64,000 nucleotides of DNA from Mycobacterium sp. (GTDB lineage Bacteria > Actinomycetota > Actinomycetes > Mycobacteriales > Mycobacteriaceae), in NCBI GenBank assembly GCA_020438865.1, contig JAGQTU010000002.1, forward strand, positions 62,001-126,000. The letters run 5' to 3'. The notes beneath the pieces are model-generated. The model was not told the origin of the DNA. It saw only the letters and a list, made by a program, of their open reading frames with translations, and did not search any database. Below, in pieces: positions 35,340 through 43,581 of the stretch. Position numbers and translations under genes: made by a program. How positions within the stretch are numbered: the stretch's first letter is position 1; every line of letters starts with the position of its first letter.

Positions 35340-35377
35340 GGTTGTTGTGAAATCACCCGAACGGGCGTTTCGCGCCC

Positions 35378-36844
35378 CTACAGCGTCAGTCCCGGATACA
35401 GCGGGTTGGCGTCCAGCAACTCCGCACCGGCGGCGCGCGCCCAGTCGGCGATGTTGTCCGCCAGCTTGTACTTGGCCTTCGAGGTGCCGTCCGGGGTGGT
35501 GTTGGTGAGCACCTCGACCACCAGTTCGGCGACCCGGTCGAATTCGGCGGGCCCGAAACCCCTGGTCGTCAGCGCCGGGGTGCCGAACCGGATGCCGCTG
35601 GTGTACCAGGCGCCGTTGGGATCGGCGGGGATGGCATTGCGGTTGGTGACGATGCCCGAGTCCAGCAGGGCCGACTCGGCCTGCCGGCCGGTGACCCCGA
35701 ACGACTGCACGTCGAGCAGCACCAGGTGGTTGTCGGTGCCACCGGTCACCAGGCGTGCGCCGCGCCGGGTCAGGCCCTCGGCGAACGCCTTGGCGTTGTC
35801 CGCGACCCGCTGGGCGTAGGCCTGGAACGACGGCTGCCGGGCCTCGGCCATCGCGACGGCCTTGGCGGCCATGACGTGCGAGAGCGGGCCGCCGAGCACC
35901 ATCGGGCAGCCCTTGTCGACGGCGTCGGAGTACTCGGCGGTGGCCAGCACCAGACCGCCGCGCGGACCGCGAAGCGACTTGTGCGTGGTGGTGGTCACGA
36001 CGTGCGCGTGCGGCACCGGATCCTCGTCACCGGTGAACACCTTGCCGGCCACCAGACCGGCGAAGTGTGCCATGTCGACCATCAGGGTGGCGCCGACCTC
36101 GTCGGCGATCTCACGCATCTTGGCGAAGTTCACCCGGCGGGGGTAGGCCGAGTAGCCGGCCACCAGGATCAGCGGCTTGAACTCGCGGGCGGCCGCGGCG
36201 ATCGCGTCGTAGTCGAGCAGGCCGGTGTCGGGGTCGGTGCCGTAGCTGCGCTGGTGGAACATCTTGCCGGAGATGTTGGGCCGGAAGCCGTGGGTGAGGT
36301 GGCCGCCGGCGTCCAGCGACATGCCCATCAGGCGCTGGCTGCCCAGCCGGGCGCGCAGTCGCTCCCACTCCGCCTCGGAGAGGTCGTTGACCCCTCGCAC
36401 GCCGGCCTCGGTCAGCGCGGGGGCCTCCACCCTGGTGGCCAGGATGGCCCAGAACGCGACCAGGTTGGCGTCGATCCCGGAGTGCGGCTGGACGTAGGCG
36501 TAGGGGGCGCCGAAAAGTTCGCGGGCGTGCTCGGCGGCGATGCTCTCGACCTCGTCGACGTTCTGGCAGCCGGCGTAGAAGCGGTGCCCGACGGTGCCCT
36601 CGGCGTACTTGTCCGACAGCCAGGTGCCCATGGTGAGCAGCACCGCCGGCGAGGCGTAGTTCTCGCTGGCGATCAGCTTGAGCGAATCCCGTTGGTCGGC
36701 AAGCTCTTTGCGCGTCGCCGCGGCGATGCGGGGTTCGACGGACTCGATGACCTTCAGCGTGGCGCGGTAGGCCGCACTGGCCGTGTCGGCGTAGTCGGCG
36801 CCGGGGGCGGCGGCCGGGCTGGAGAGCGTCGAGTCTGCGGTCAT
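35378..36844 (-). CDS. glyA: Serine hydroxymethyltransferase, long form
   Basis: 488 aa against the common 415-430. PLP enzyme interconverting serine and glycine with tetrahydrofolate. PLP Lys in [40 protein letters not shown] and HSGIDANL substrate motifs are intact. Compared with the short mycobacterial GlyA it has an N-terminal extension of about 45 residues and an insertion after [14 protein letters not shown] (about 165-210), a pattern of a distinct long SHMT subgroup. ATG 36844 is in context; the longer frame to 36889 is less likely. It holds the usual glyA position between coaA and desA2. Confidence 0.94.
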   Translation of the reverse strand: MTADSTLSSPAAAPGADYADTASAAYRATLKVIESVEPRIAAATRKELADQRDSLKLIASENYASPAVLLTMGTWLSDKYAEGTVGHRFYAGCQNVDEVESIAAEHARELFGAPYAYVQPHSGIDANLVAFWAILATRVEAPALTEAGVRGVNDLSEAEWERLRARLGSQRLMGMSLDAGGHLTHGFRPNISGKMFHQRSYGTDPDTGLLDYDAIAAAAREFKPLILVAGYSAYPRRVNFAKMREIADEVGATLMVDMAHFAGLVAGKVFTGDEDPVPHAHVVTTTTHKSLRGPRGGLVLATAEYSDAVDKGCPMVLGGPLSHVMAAKAVAMAEARQPSFQAYAQRVADNAKAFAEGLTRRGARLVTGGTDNHLVLLDVQSFGVTGRQAESALLDSGIVTNRNAIPADPNGAWYTSGIRFGTPALTTRGFGPAEFDRVAELVVEVLTNTTPDGTSKAKYKLADNIADWARAAGAELLDANPLYPGLTL

Positions 36845-37014
36845 GGGCCCAAGCCTATCCGCGCACGCCGACGAATGAATCAGCGGCACGACGGGGTTTC
36901 GCGGGTTGGCACAGCAGCCCCGTCGGCCCCATCCGTCCCGTGCGCCCCGTCGGCAAGAAGGTTGGTGTTGCTCGGCTTTCAGCGACTATCGATCGGGGCG
37001 CCCGGGAGGCGGCC

Positions 37015-38244
37015 TCAGGCCGCGTCGGCCCGCAGCGCGGACGGAATCAGCGGCTCGTCCAGCAGCCGGCCGAACCGCTCAGTCAGCCCCACCCCGGCCG
37101 GCCGCTCGTCCAGCCAGCCCCGCAACAGCCGGTAGCCCTCGACGTAGGTGCTGGTGTAGGCCCGCCACAGCGGCGAGGACAGGAACCGCAGCGCCTGCCG
37201 GGCCCGGGTGTCGTTGACCAGCAGCCAGCGCTGCAGGAACGCCACCACCTCGTCGGCGTCGCGGTGCTCGTCGTGCAGCATCAGCGCGGCGTCCTGGCGG
37301 ACGTCGGCGAGCGCCGCCGACGCCTCCGAGAGCGCCTCGGCGCGCTCCCCGTCGAACCGGAGCCCCAGATCGGCGTAGATCTCGGCGGCCCACCGGCCCC
37401 ACCCCGGGCCGACCGCGGCGTACAACGCCAGATCGGCCAGGCCCTCGGCCATCAGGCATTGCGGGGTGTTCACCAGGAAGAGGGTCTGCTCGTCCTGGCC
37501 GAGGCCGCCCACCAGGCCGGCCTCCTTGCGGCAGTGCTCGGTGTGGTGGCCCGGGTAGGACTCGTGGGCGACCAACCGCGGCAGGTTGGACATCTGCTGT
37601 TTGAGGTCGGCGTTGACGGCCACCCGGGAGCGGTAGTCGCCCTCGTAGTAGTTGAACCCCGACCACGGCTTGTCGGTGACCACCTCGTAGACGACGGTCT
37701 CGTTGTCCGGCAGCGGATAGCTGGCGCGCACCCTGTCCCGCAGGGCGCTGGAGAACGCGTGGATGCACTCCTCGAGCCGCTGCGGCGGGATCTCCTCGGC
37801 GCTGCGGTGCGCCTCCATCCGCTCGGCCAGCGGGCCGCTGCCGCCGAGCACCTCGTCGAGGCGGGCGTGCGCGGCGCGATAGCGGTCCGGATCACCGCGC
37901 GCGATCTCGACGTCGAAGTAGTCCCGCACCTCCTGGACGAACCCGACGGGCTCACCGGCGAACTTGCGCGCGGCGCAGGCCAGTGCGCGCAGGTGTGCGC
38001 CGATGAAGGCGGCCCGCTGCTCGGTGAAGCCCCCGGGCCCGGCGGAGCTGCGGGGCACCTGCGGCAGTTCGGCGAGCAGGCGCTCGGCCTGGCGGAGCAG
38101 TTGGGCCGGTTCGGGTGCGGGTTCGTCGGCCACCAGCCGGCGCAACTCCGGATCGCCGGTGAAGGCGTCGACGTAGCCCTCCTCGATCCGGTCGAACCGC
38201 AAACCGAGCATCAGGTAGTCGCGTATCAGGGTGCCGGGCTGCAT
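37015..38244 (-). CDS. DUF885 protein, probable zinc peptidase-like
   Basis: 409 aa. The core motif [11 protein letters not shown] (HExxxGHH type) with an acidic residue further on ([10 protein letters not shown]) resembles a zincin site; DUF885 members are predicted metallopeptidases or hydrolases. Mostly helical, no signal peptide. Substrate unknown. A TAGCGT -10 seven nt before ATG 38244 makes this start leaderless and excludes GTG 38253. Divergent from coaA with 30 bp between. Inserted between glyA and coaA relative to the M. tuberculosis order. Confidence 0.84.
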   Translation of the reverse strand: MQPGTLIRDYLMLGLRFDRIEEGYVDAFTGDPELRRLVADEPAPEPAQLLRQAERLLAELPQVPRSSAGPGGFTEQRAAFIGAHLRALACAARKFAGEPVGFVQEVRDYFDVEIARGDPDRYRAAHARLDEVLGGSGPLAERMEAHRSAEEIPPQRLEECIHAFSSALRDRVRASYPLPDNETVVYEVVTDKPWSGFNYYEGDYRSRVAVNADLKQQMSNLPRLVAHESYPGHHTEHCRKEAGLVGGLGQDEQTLFLVNTPQCLMAEGLADLALYAAVGPGWGRWAAEIYADLGLRFDGERAEALSEASAALADVRQDAALMLHDEHRDADEVVAFLQRWLLVNDTRARQALRFLSSPLWRAYTSTYVEGYRLLRGWLDERPAGVGLTERFGRLLDEPLIPSALRADAA

Positions 38245-38251
38245 GGAAACC

Positions 38252-38257
38252 ACGCTA
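38252..38257 (-). promoter_or_regulatory. -10 element (TAGCGT), leaderless DUF885 gene
   Basis: On the minus strand TAGCGT, 7 nt, ATG 38244. The divergent coaA start lies only 18 bp away on the other side. Confidence 0.6.
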
Positions 38258-38274
38258 ACTGCAAGACTGAGCGC

Positions 38275-39213
38275 ATGGCGCGGCTGAGCGAACCGAGCCC
38301 CTACGTGGAGTTCGACCGGACTCAATGGCGGGCGCTGCGCATGTCGACCCCGTTGAAGCTCACCGAGGAGGAGCTGATCGGGCTGCGCGGTATGGGCGAG
38401 CAGATCGACCTGCTCGAGGTGGAAGAGGTCTACCTGCCGCTCGCCCGGTTGATCCACCTGCAGGTGGCCGCCCGCCAGCGGCTGTTCGCCGCCACCGCCG
38501 AGTTCCTCGGCGAGCCGCAGCAGAACCCGGACCGGCCGGTGCCGTTCGTGATCGGCGTGGCGGGCAGCGTCGCGGTCGGCAAGTCGACCACCGCCCGCGT
38601 GCTGCAGGCCCTGCTGGCCCGCTGGGAGGACCACTCGCGGGTGGACCTGGTCACCACCGACGGTTTCCTGTATCCCAACGCCGAACTGACCCGCCGAAAC
38701 CTGATGCACCGCAAGGGATTTCCGGAGAGCTACAACCGGCGCGCGTTGATGCGGTTCGTGACCTCGGTCAAGTCGGGCGCCGATCAGGTCTGCGCGCCGG
38801 TGTACTCACACCTGATCTACGACATCATCCCGGGCGAGAAGCACGTCGTGACCCATCCTGACATCCTCATCCTGGAGGGGCTCAACGTCCTGCAGACCGG
38901 GCCCACCCTGATGGTCTCGGACCTGTTCGACTTCTCGGTCTACGTCGACGCCCGGATCGAGGACATCGAGCAGTGGTACGTCGAGCGGTTCCTGGCGCTG
39001 CGCAGCGGGGCGTTCGCCGACCCGGCGTCGCACTTCCACCACTACGCCGACCTGACCGACCAGCAGGCGGTGGCCGCGGCGCGGGACATCTGGCACTCGA
39101 TCAACCGGCCCAACCTGATCGAGAACATCCTGCCGACCCGCCCGCGGGCCACGCTGGTGCTGCGCAAGGACGCCGACCACGCGATCAACCGGCTCCGGCT
39201 GCGCAAGCTTTAA
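38275..39213 (+). CDS. coaA: Type I pantothenate kinase
   Basis: 312 aa, the mycobacterial CoaA length. Phosphorylates pantothenate, first and regulated step of coenzyme A synthesis. Walker [13 protein letters not shown] (94-105), [10 protein letters not shown] catalytic Asp region, [10 protein letters not shown] and the [21 protein letters not shown] segment are diagnostic. ATG 38275 gives the usual N-terminus ([16 protein letters not shown]). Convergent with the small membrane protein gene ending at 39220. Confidence 0.97.
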   Translation: MARLSEPSPYVEFDRTQWRALRMSTPLKLTEEELIGLRGMGEQIDLLEVEEVYLPLARLIHLQVAARQRLFAATAEFLGEPQQNPDRPVPFVIGVAGSVAVGKSTTARVLQALLARWEDHSRVDLVTTDGFLYPNAELTRRNLMHRKGFPESYNRRALMRFVTSVKSGADQVCAPVYSHLIYDIIPGEKHVVTHPDILILEGLNVLQTGPTLMVSDLFDFSVYVDARIEDIEQWYVERFLALRSGAFADPASHFHHYADLTDQQAVAAARDIWHSINRPNLIENILPTRPRATLVLRKDADHAINRLRLRKL

Positions 39214-39219
39214 CGGGGC

Positions 39220-39624
39220 TCACCGCCACATGCGGCGCAACCCGAGGTACTGCAGATCGGCGAACACCAGGGTGTACACGCCGCCGGCCAGCACCGCGAC
39301 CACACCGGCCGTCGTCAGGTCCACCGGCCGCGCCAGCACCACGACCACCGCGGCGACGGTGAACAGCAGGTTGGCCACCATGGTGGCGATACCGGCCGCG
39401 CGCACCTGCTCCAGCCCGGCGGCCAGGAACACCACGATCGCGTAGACGACGAACGCGGCCCCGGCGCCATACGCGACGGCCGTCGGCAAGCCGGTCAGCT
39501 CGGAGAACCAGCCGGCGGCGGCGATGAGCGCGACGCCGACAAGCCCCGACAGCACCGCGTCGGCCCGCATGGCCAGGCGCAGCAGGGAGTCCGACGAGGT
39601 GCGGGGGGTGGACACAGCGGTCAT
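39220..39624 (-). CDS. Four-helix membrane protein, paralogue 1
   Basis: 134 aa with four predicted membrane helices (ADAVLSGLVGVALIAAAGWF; AVAYGAGAAFVVYAIVVFLAA; IATMVANLLFTVAAVVVVLA; AGVVAVLAGGVYTLVFADL), ending LQYLGLRRMWR. AAGGAAA 5 nt before the ATG at 39624. Closely resembles the next gene upstream in helix pattern and in the motif LQYLGxRR, so they arose by tandem duplication. Function unknown. Confidence 0.78.
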   Translation of the reverse strand: MTAVSTPRTSSDSLLRLAMRADAVLSGLVGVALIAAAGWFSELTGLPTAVAYGAGAAFVVYAIVVFLAAGLEQVRAAGIATMVANLLFTVAAVVVVLARPVDLTTAGVVAVLAGGVYTLVFADLQYLGLRRMWR

Positions 39625-39715
39625 GAGATTTCCTTTCGGGAGTGGGGAAATGAGAGCCGGTGCGGGGCACACACCGCGGGGATGCGGCGGGAGCCCCACA
39701 CCGGCGGGGCGGGAG

Positions 39716-40123
39716 TCACGCCAGCCGGCGCACTCCGAGGTATTGCAGGACCGCGAAGATCGCGGTGTAGGCCCCACAGGCCAGGGCGACCGCCACGCCG
39801 CCGGAGGTGTGTGCGGGCACACCGGCGGCGGCGATGCCCACGAAGCCGACCGTGCCCACGGCGTTGGCGACGACCAGGGCGATGCCGACCTGGCGGATTC
39901 CGGACATGGCGGCCAGCGAGTACACCACCAGGCCGTAGAGCACGAAGGCCGCGCCGATGACGTAGCCCTGGGCCGGCGTCAGCCCGGTCAGCCTGCCGAA
40001 GGGATCGGCCGCCACCGCGATGGCCAGCCCCAGCAGGCCGGTCAGGACGGCGTCGAGGCGCATCGCGAAGCGCAGCAGTGAGTCGGTGGATTCGGACAGT
40101 GGTCGGGTGATGATGGCGGTCAT
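39716..40123 (-). CDS. Four-helix membrane protein, paralogue 2
   Basis: 135 aa. Same organisation as its neighbour at 39220: SLLRFAMRLDAVLTGLLGLAIAV start, GAAFVLYGLVVYSLA second helix, and a C-terminal FAVLQYLGVRRLA. GAGGAG lies upstream of ATG 40123; a longer start at 40168 is possible. The 91-bp gap to the downstream paralogue suggests co-transcription. Upstream DNA carries CTGCCAG repeats (see 40206). Confidence 0.77.
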   Translation of the reverse strand: MTAIITRPLSESTDSLLRFAMRLDAVLTGLLGLAIAVAADPFGRLTGLTPAQGYVIGAAFVLYGLVVYSLAAMSGIRQVGIALVVANAVGTVGFVGIAAAGVPAHTSGGVAVALACGAYTAIFAVLQYLGVRRLA

Positions 40124-40205
40124 CTCGTCGGCTCCTCGGTGAGCGTCGGTGTCGGACACCTTCGACACTGCGCACGAGCCACTGCCAGATCGACACCCAC
40201 CGCTG

Positions 40206-40220
40206 CCAGTTACTGCCAGC
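40206..40220. promoter_or_regulatory. CCAGTTACTGCCAGC element upstream of the paralogue pair
   Basis: Three CTGCCAG repeats occur in about 40 bp (40167-40219), the last two framing a CAGTTACTG near-palindrome. The same 15-nt string occurs at 62483-62497 before another small gene. A regulator site is possible but unproven. Confidence 0.35.
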
Positions 40221-40226
40221 CGCAGG

Positions 40227-41597
40227 TCAGGGCAGGGCGACCGCCGATTGGGAACGCAGGTCGGCGGCGATCAACCGGGCAGCCGCGTTCTGCCAGTTGT
40301 GCAGGGAGCGCTGCGGCACCTCGGTGACGAGCCACTGCCAGGCCTGGCGCGCCACCGGATCCAGGCCCGCGGCGGTGGCGTTCTGCGCGTAGGCGCGCAC
40401 CCCCACCACGTAGGGGAAGTACAGCGAGTTGTAGTAGCGCCAGTGCTCGGTGGTGCCGAACTCGCCGCCGTCGCGCGGCTTGAGCCGGGCGATGTGGTCG
40501 GCCAGCAGTGCCTTGAGCTCGTTGGCCCGCTCCAGCGGCTGATCGGTGGCCCCGCGGGCGGCCAGCCGCTCGTCGATCACCGGCAGCTGGGTCAGCGGGC
40601 TGGCGACGAGCTTGGACAAATCGCCGTAGTGCCCCAGGGCGCGGCGGGTCAACCGGGCGAAGGTGTCGTCGTCGAGGTGGTCCAGCGGGCCTGGCGAACG
40701 CAGCGGCAGCGCGGCCTCGGTGCTGCGCAGCGCGGCGCGGTCGGCGCGCAGCGTCGGGGACCGGGAGAACGCGAGGCGGTCCAGCAGCCCGGCCAGCGGA
40801 TCGGCCAGCACGTTGATGGCGATGGCGATCGCCAGGCTGGTGAACAGCAGCACCGTGAGCGCGGTGCGGCCCGGGCCGTCCCCACCGGTGACCGCCATCC
40901 CGAGCAACGCCTGGCCGCCGAAGAGCACGGCGACCACGAAGGTGCCCGCGAACGAACGCAACATGTCCGCGCGCAGCGCCTGCCCCTCGTCGAACGCGTC
41001 CCACAACGCCACCGCCACACCGAGCAGCAGCACGTCGAAGCCCGTCGACGCCAGCGCCAGCCAGCTCGGCACCAACCCGAGCGGGATGATCAGCACCGCG
41101 TTTCCCAATGCGAAGAACAACGTCGCGACCACCACCACCCCGACCACCGAGACCGGCTGCGAACGCCTGCGCACCGCGGCGACCAACGCCCCCAGGGTGG
41201 ATGCGGAGATCACCGCGAACATCACCCAGTGCCCGGTGCGCAGCGGCCCCTCGACACTGCCTGCCATCCCGGCGCCCACCAGCGTGGCGGCTGCGACCAC
41301 CGCGACCAGGCTGAGCTCGGTGGCCCGGCCGCGCCAGGTCTCGGGCGGGCGCGCCAGTTCGAGCACGACCGCGAACCAGGCCACCCCGGGCACCGCGACC
41401 AGATAGATCTCGATCTGGCTGAGCAGTCCGGCGTGCGCCACGCTGACCACCCGCACCGCGTCGAGCGCCACCACCAGTGCGAAACCGCACAACCCGGTTG
41501 CGGCCAAGGCCAGCACGGGTTTTCGCGGATCGCGCGCCAGCAGGTACAGGCCCAGCCACCAGCTCAGCGTGAACACGACCGCCGACAGCGCCGCCAT
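40227..41597 (-). CDS. Multi-pass membrane protein with conserved cytoplasmic C-terminal domain
   Basis: 456 aa. About eight N-terminal helices (residues 1-270), then a soluble helical domain (about 280-456) with LGHYGDLSKLVASPL, HWRYYNSLYFPYVVGVRAY and a C-terminal PQRSLHNWQNAAARLIA. The combination resembles a membrane sensor with a cytoplasmic output domain but I recognise no named family. ATG 41597 lies 2 nt after the stop of the Z-prenyl synthase gene, so the two are one operon and a link to polyprenyl or cell-wall lipid metabolism is possible. Confidence 0.75.
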   Translation of the reverse strand: MAALSAVVFTLSWWLGLYLLARDPRKPVLALAATGLCGFALVVALDAVRVVSVAHAGLLSQIEIYLVAVPGVAWFAVVLELARPPETWRGRATELSLVAVVAAATLVGAGMAGSVEGPLRTGHWVMFAVISASTLGALVAAVRRRSQPVSVVGVVVVATLFFALGNAVLIIPLGLVPSWLALASTGFDVLLLGVAVALWDAFDEGQALRADMLRSFAGTFVVAVLFGGQALLGMAVTGGDGPGRTALTVLLFTSLAIAIAINVLADPLAGLLDRLAFSRSPTLRADRAALRSTEAALPLRSPGPLDHLDDDTFARLTRRALGHYGDLSKLVASPLTQLPVIDERLAARGATDQPLERANELKALLADHIARLKPRDGGEFGTTEHWRYYNSLYFPYVVGVRAYAQNATAAGLDPVARQAWQWLVTEVPQRSLHNWQNAAARLIAADLRSQSAVALP

Positions 41598-41599
41598 GG

Positions 41600-42394
41600 C
41601 TAGTGCCCGAACCGCCGGTTCCGGCTGCTGTAGTCGCGCAGCGCGCGCAGGAAGTCCACCCGGCGAAACGCCGGCCAGTACGCGTCGGTGAACCACATCT
41701 CCGAATAGGCGCTCTGCCACAACAGGAATCCGCTCAACCGCTGCTCCCCCGACGTCCGGATCACCAGATCGGGGTCCGGCTGCCCGGAGGTGTAGAGGTT
41801 CTCCGAGATGCCCTCGATGGTGACCGCCTCGATCAGCTGCTCGGCGGTGGCGCCGTCGGCGAGTTTCTTGGCCAGCAGCCCGCGCACGGCGTCGACGATC
41901 TCCTGACGGCCGCCGTAGCCGACGGCGACGTTGACATGAAACGACGCCGGCGGCAGCCCGGCGGTGCTGTCCACCGCGTCGCGCAGCCGGCGGGCCGGCT
42001 CCTCGCCGAGCAGTTCCAGATCGCCGACGGTGCGCACGCTCCAGCGGTTCACCGGAGCGCAGATCTGCTCGACGACCTCGGTGATGATCTCGATCAGGCA
42101 GGACAGCTCGCCGGGTTCGCGCTGCAGGTTCTCCGTCGACAGCAGGTACACGGTGGCCATCTCGATGCCCGCGTCGGCGCACCAGCGCAGCATCTCGGCG
42201 ATCTTGGCCGCGCCCATCCGGTAGCCGTAACTGACGTCGTCGTGACCGGATTCACGTGCCCAGCGCCGGTTGCCGTCGCACAGCACGGCAATATGCCGCG
42301 GGAGCTGGGATTTGGAGCGCGCCAGCTCGTGGCGCAGCCGCATCTCGTAGAGCCGGTAAGCCGGTTCCTTGAGGCGAGGCGGAATGATCTCCAC
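41600..42394 (-). CDS. Z-isoprenyl diphosphate synthase (Rv1086-like)
   Basis: 264 aa UPP-synthase fold. Catalytic Asp40 in [18 protein letters not shown] substrate loop, [11 protein letters not shown] and the C-terminal [24 protein letters not shown] (cut here for length) are complete. The orthologue by position, Rv1086, makes short-chain (Z,E)-farnesyl diphosphate for decaprenyl phosphate synthesis, whereas the other mycobacterial enzyme makes the long chain. Product length cannot be decided here. GTG start at 42394. Divergent from the haemolysin III gene (conserved Rv1086-Rv1085c pairing). Confidence 0.92.
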   Translation of the reverse strand: MEIIPPRLKEPAYRLYEMRLRHELARSKSQLPRHIAVLCDGNRRWARESGHDDVSYGYRMGAAKIAEMLRWCADAGIEMATVYLLSTENLQREPGELSCLIEIITEVVEQICAPVNRWSVRTVGDLELLGEEPARRLRDAVDSTAGLPPASFHVNVAVGYGGRQEIVDAVRGLLAKKLADGATAEQLIEAVTIEGISENLYTSGQPDPDLVIRTSGEQRLSGFLLWQSAYSEMWFTDAYWPAFRRVDFLRALRDYSSRNRRFGH

Positions 42395-42402
42395 GAGAAA
42401 TC

Positions 42403-42408
42403 AGACTA
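42403..42408 (-). promoter_or_regulatory. -10 element (TAGTCT) of the Z-prenyl synthase gene
   Basis: TAGTCT on the minus strand, 8 nt before GTG 42394; near-leaderless. Confidence 0.5.
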
Positions 42409-42455
42409 CTGTGACCAAAAGCAGATCACGCCCCCGTGCGCGCAATGGAGGTGAC

Positions 42456-43199
42456 ATGACCGCAAGCGTCGACACCACCGATCCCCGCCGACCCGGCACT
42501 TCCGACGACCGCGACGCCGAGGACTTCCCGGAAGCCGTCGTCGACGCCGCCGTCGAGTTCCTCGGGAAACCCAGGGCGCGCGGCTGGATTCACGTCTACT
42601 CGGCGGTGATCGCGGCGATCGCCGGATCGGCCCTGGTGTCGGTGTCGTGGTCCCTGCAGGGCACCCGCGCCGGGCTGGCCACCCTGCTCTACACGTTCAC
42701 GATCGTGGCGATGTTCGCCGTCAGCGGCACCTATCACCGGGTGAACTGGAAGTCCGAGACCGCGCGCAAGTGGATGAAGCGCGCCGACCACTCGATGATC
42801 TTCATCTTCATCGCCGGCAGCTACACGCCGTTCGCCCTGCTGGCGCTGCCCTCTCAGAAGGGCATGGTGCTGTTCTGGATCGTCTGGGGCGGCGCGCTGG
42901 CGGGCGTGCTGCTGAAGTGCTTCTGGCCGTCGGCGCCGCGCTGGGTGGGGGTGCCGCTCTACATCCTGCTGGGCTGGGTCGCCGCGTGGTTCATCGGTCC
43001 GATCATGGACGGCGCGGGTGTCGCCGCGGTCGTGCTGCTGATCGTCGGGGGCGCGCTGTACAGCGTCGGCGGCGTGCTCTACGCGCTGAAGTGGCCCAAC
43101 CCGTGGCCGACGACGTTCGGGCACCACGAGTTCTTCCATGCCTGCACCGCGGTGGCGGCGATCTGCCACTACATCGCGATGTGGTTCGCGGTCTTCTGA
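42456..43199 (+). CDS. Haemolysin III/TrhA family membrane protein (Rv1085c-like)
   Basis: 247 aa, seven transmembrane helices of the PAQR/HlyIII superfamily. Conserved metal-site residues: SGTYHR with His and the late [11 protein letters not shown] with two His; also [20 protein letters not shown], the classic HlyIII motif. The soluble N-terminus (about 35 residues) is acidic. Members act in membrane energetics or lipid signalling; haemolytic activity is only historical. GGAGG lies 5 nt before ATG 42456. Confidence 0.92.
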   Translation: MTASVDTTDPRRPGTSDDRDAEDFPEAVVDAAVEFLGKPRARGWIHVYSAVIAAIAGSALVSVSWSLQGTRAGLATLLYTFTIVAMFAVSGTYHRVNWKSETARKWMKRADHSMIFIFIAGSYTPFALLALPSQKGMVLFWIVWGGALAGVLLKCFWPSAPRWVGVPLYILLGWVAAWFIGPIMDGAGVAAVVLLIVGGALYSVGGVLYALKWPNPWPTTFGHHEFFHACTAVAAICHYIAMWFAVF

Positions 43200-43211
43200 G
43201 CACTCGACACC

Positions 43212-43571
43212 TCAGACCGTACTGATGTTCTCCGGGCCCCAGTAGGCCTTCATCGAGGCGATCTTCGCGTCGTCGCCGAACGTCATCACGCTGATGATGC
43301 TGATCCGCATGCCGTGGATGCTCAGCGCCCAGTAGAACGCCGCCTCGTTGCCCAGCACCCGCAGGGTCTCGACATCGGCTTGGCTGCTGGCGTTTTCGAC
43401 CGCTGTGTAGAAGCTGCGGATGGCCTGGCGGCCGACGTGCACCTCGCCGCCGACGGGATCCTCGACCGTCGCGTCGGTCGCGTAGAGCGTCGCGATCCGG
43501 TCGGCGTCGCCCTTGGCGACGGAGTCGAGGTAGGCGTGGACGGTCTCGGTGATCTGCTCGGCGCTCGGCAT
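43212..43571 (-). CDS. NTF2/SnoaL-like protein, steroid delta-isomerase type
   Basis: 119 aa. Matches the ketosteroid isomerase fold: VHAYLDSVAKGDADRIATLYATDATVEDPVGG (helix, catalytic Tyr and Asp region), then RQAIRSFYTAVEN, and a C-terminal strand IASMKAYWGPENI. The Asp in VEDP matches the catalytic base of KSI. Plausible steroid 5(6)-4 isomerase, but SnoaL-like binding proteins share this pattern. Start ATG 43571. Just downstream of the thioredoxin-domain gene on the same strand (10-nt gap). Confidence 0.8.
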   Translation of the reverse strand: MPSAEQITETVHAYLDSVAKGDADRIATLYATDATVEDPVGGEVHVGRQAIRSFYTAVENASSQADVETLRVLGNEAAFYWALSIHGMRISIISVMTFGDDAKIASMKAYWGPENISTV

Positions 43572-43581
43572 GGGCCGAACG

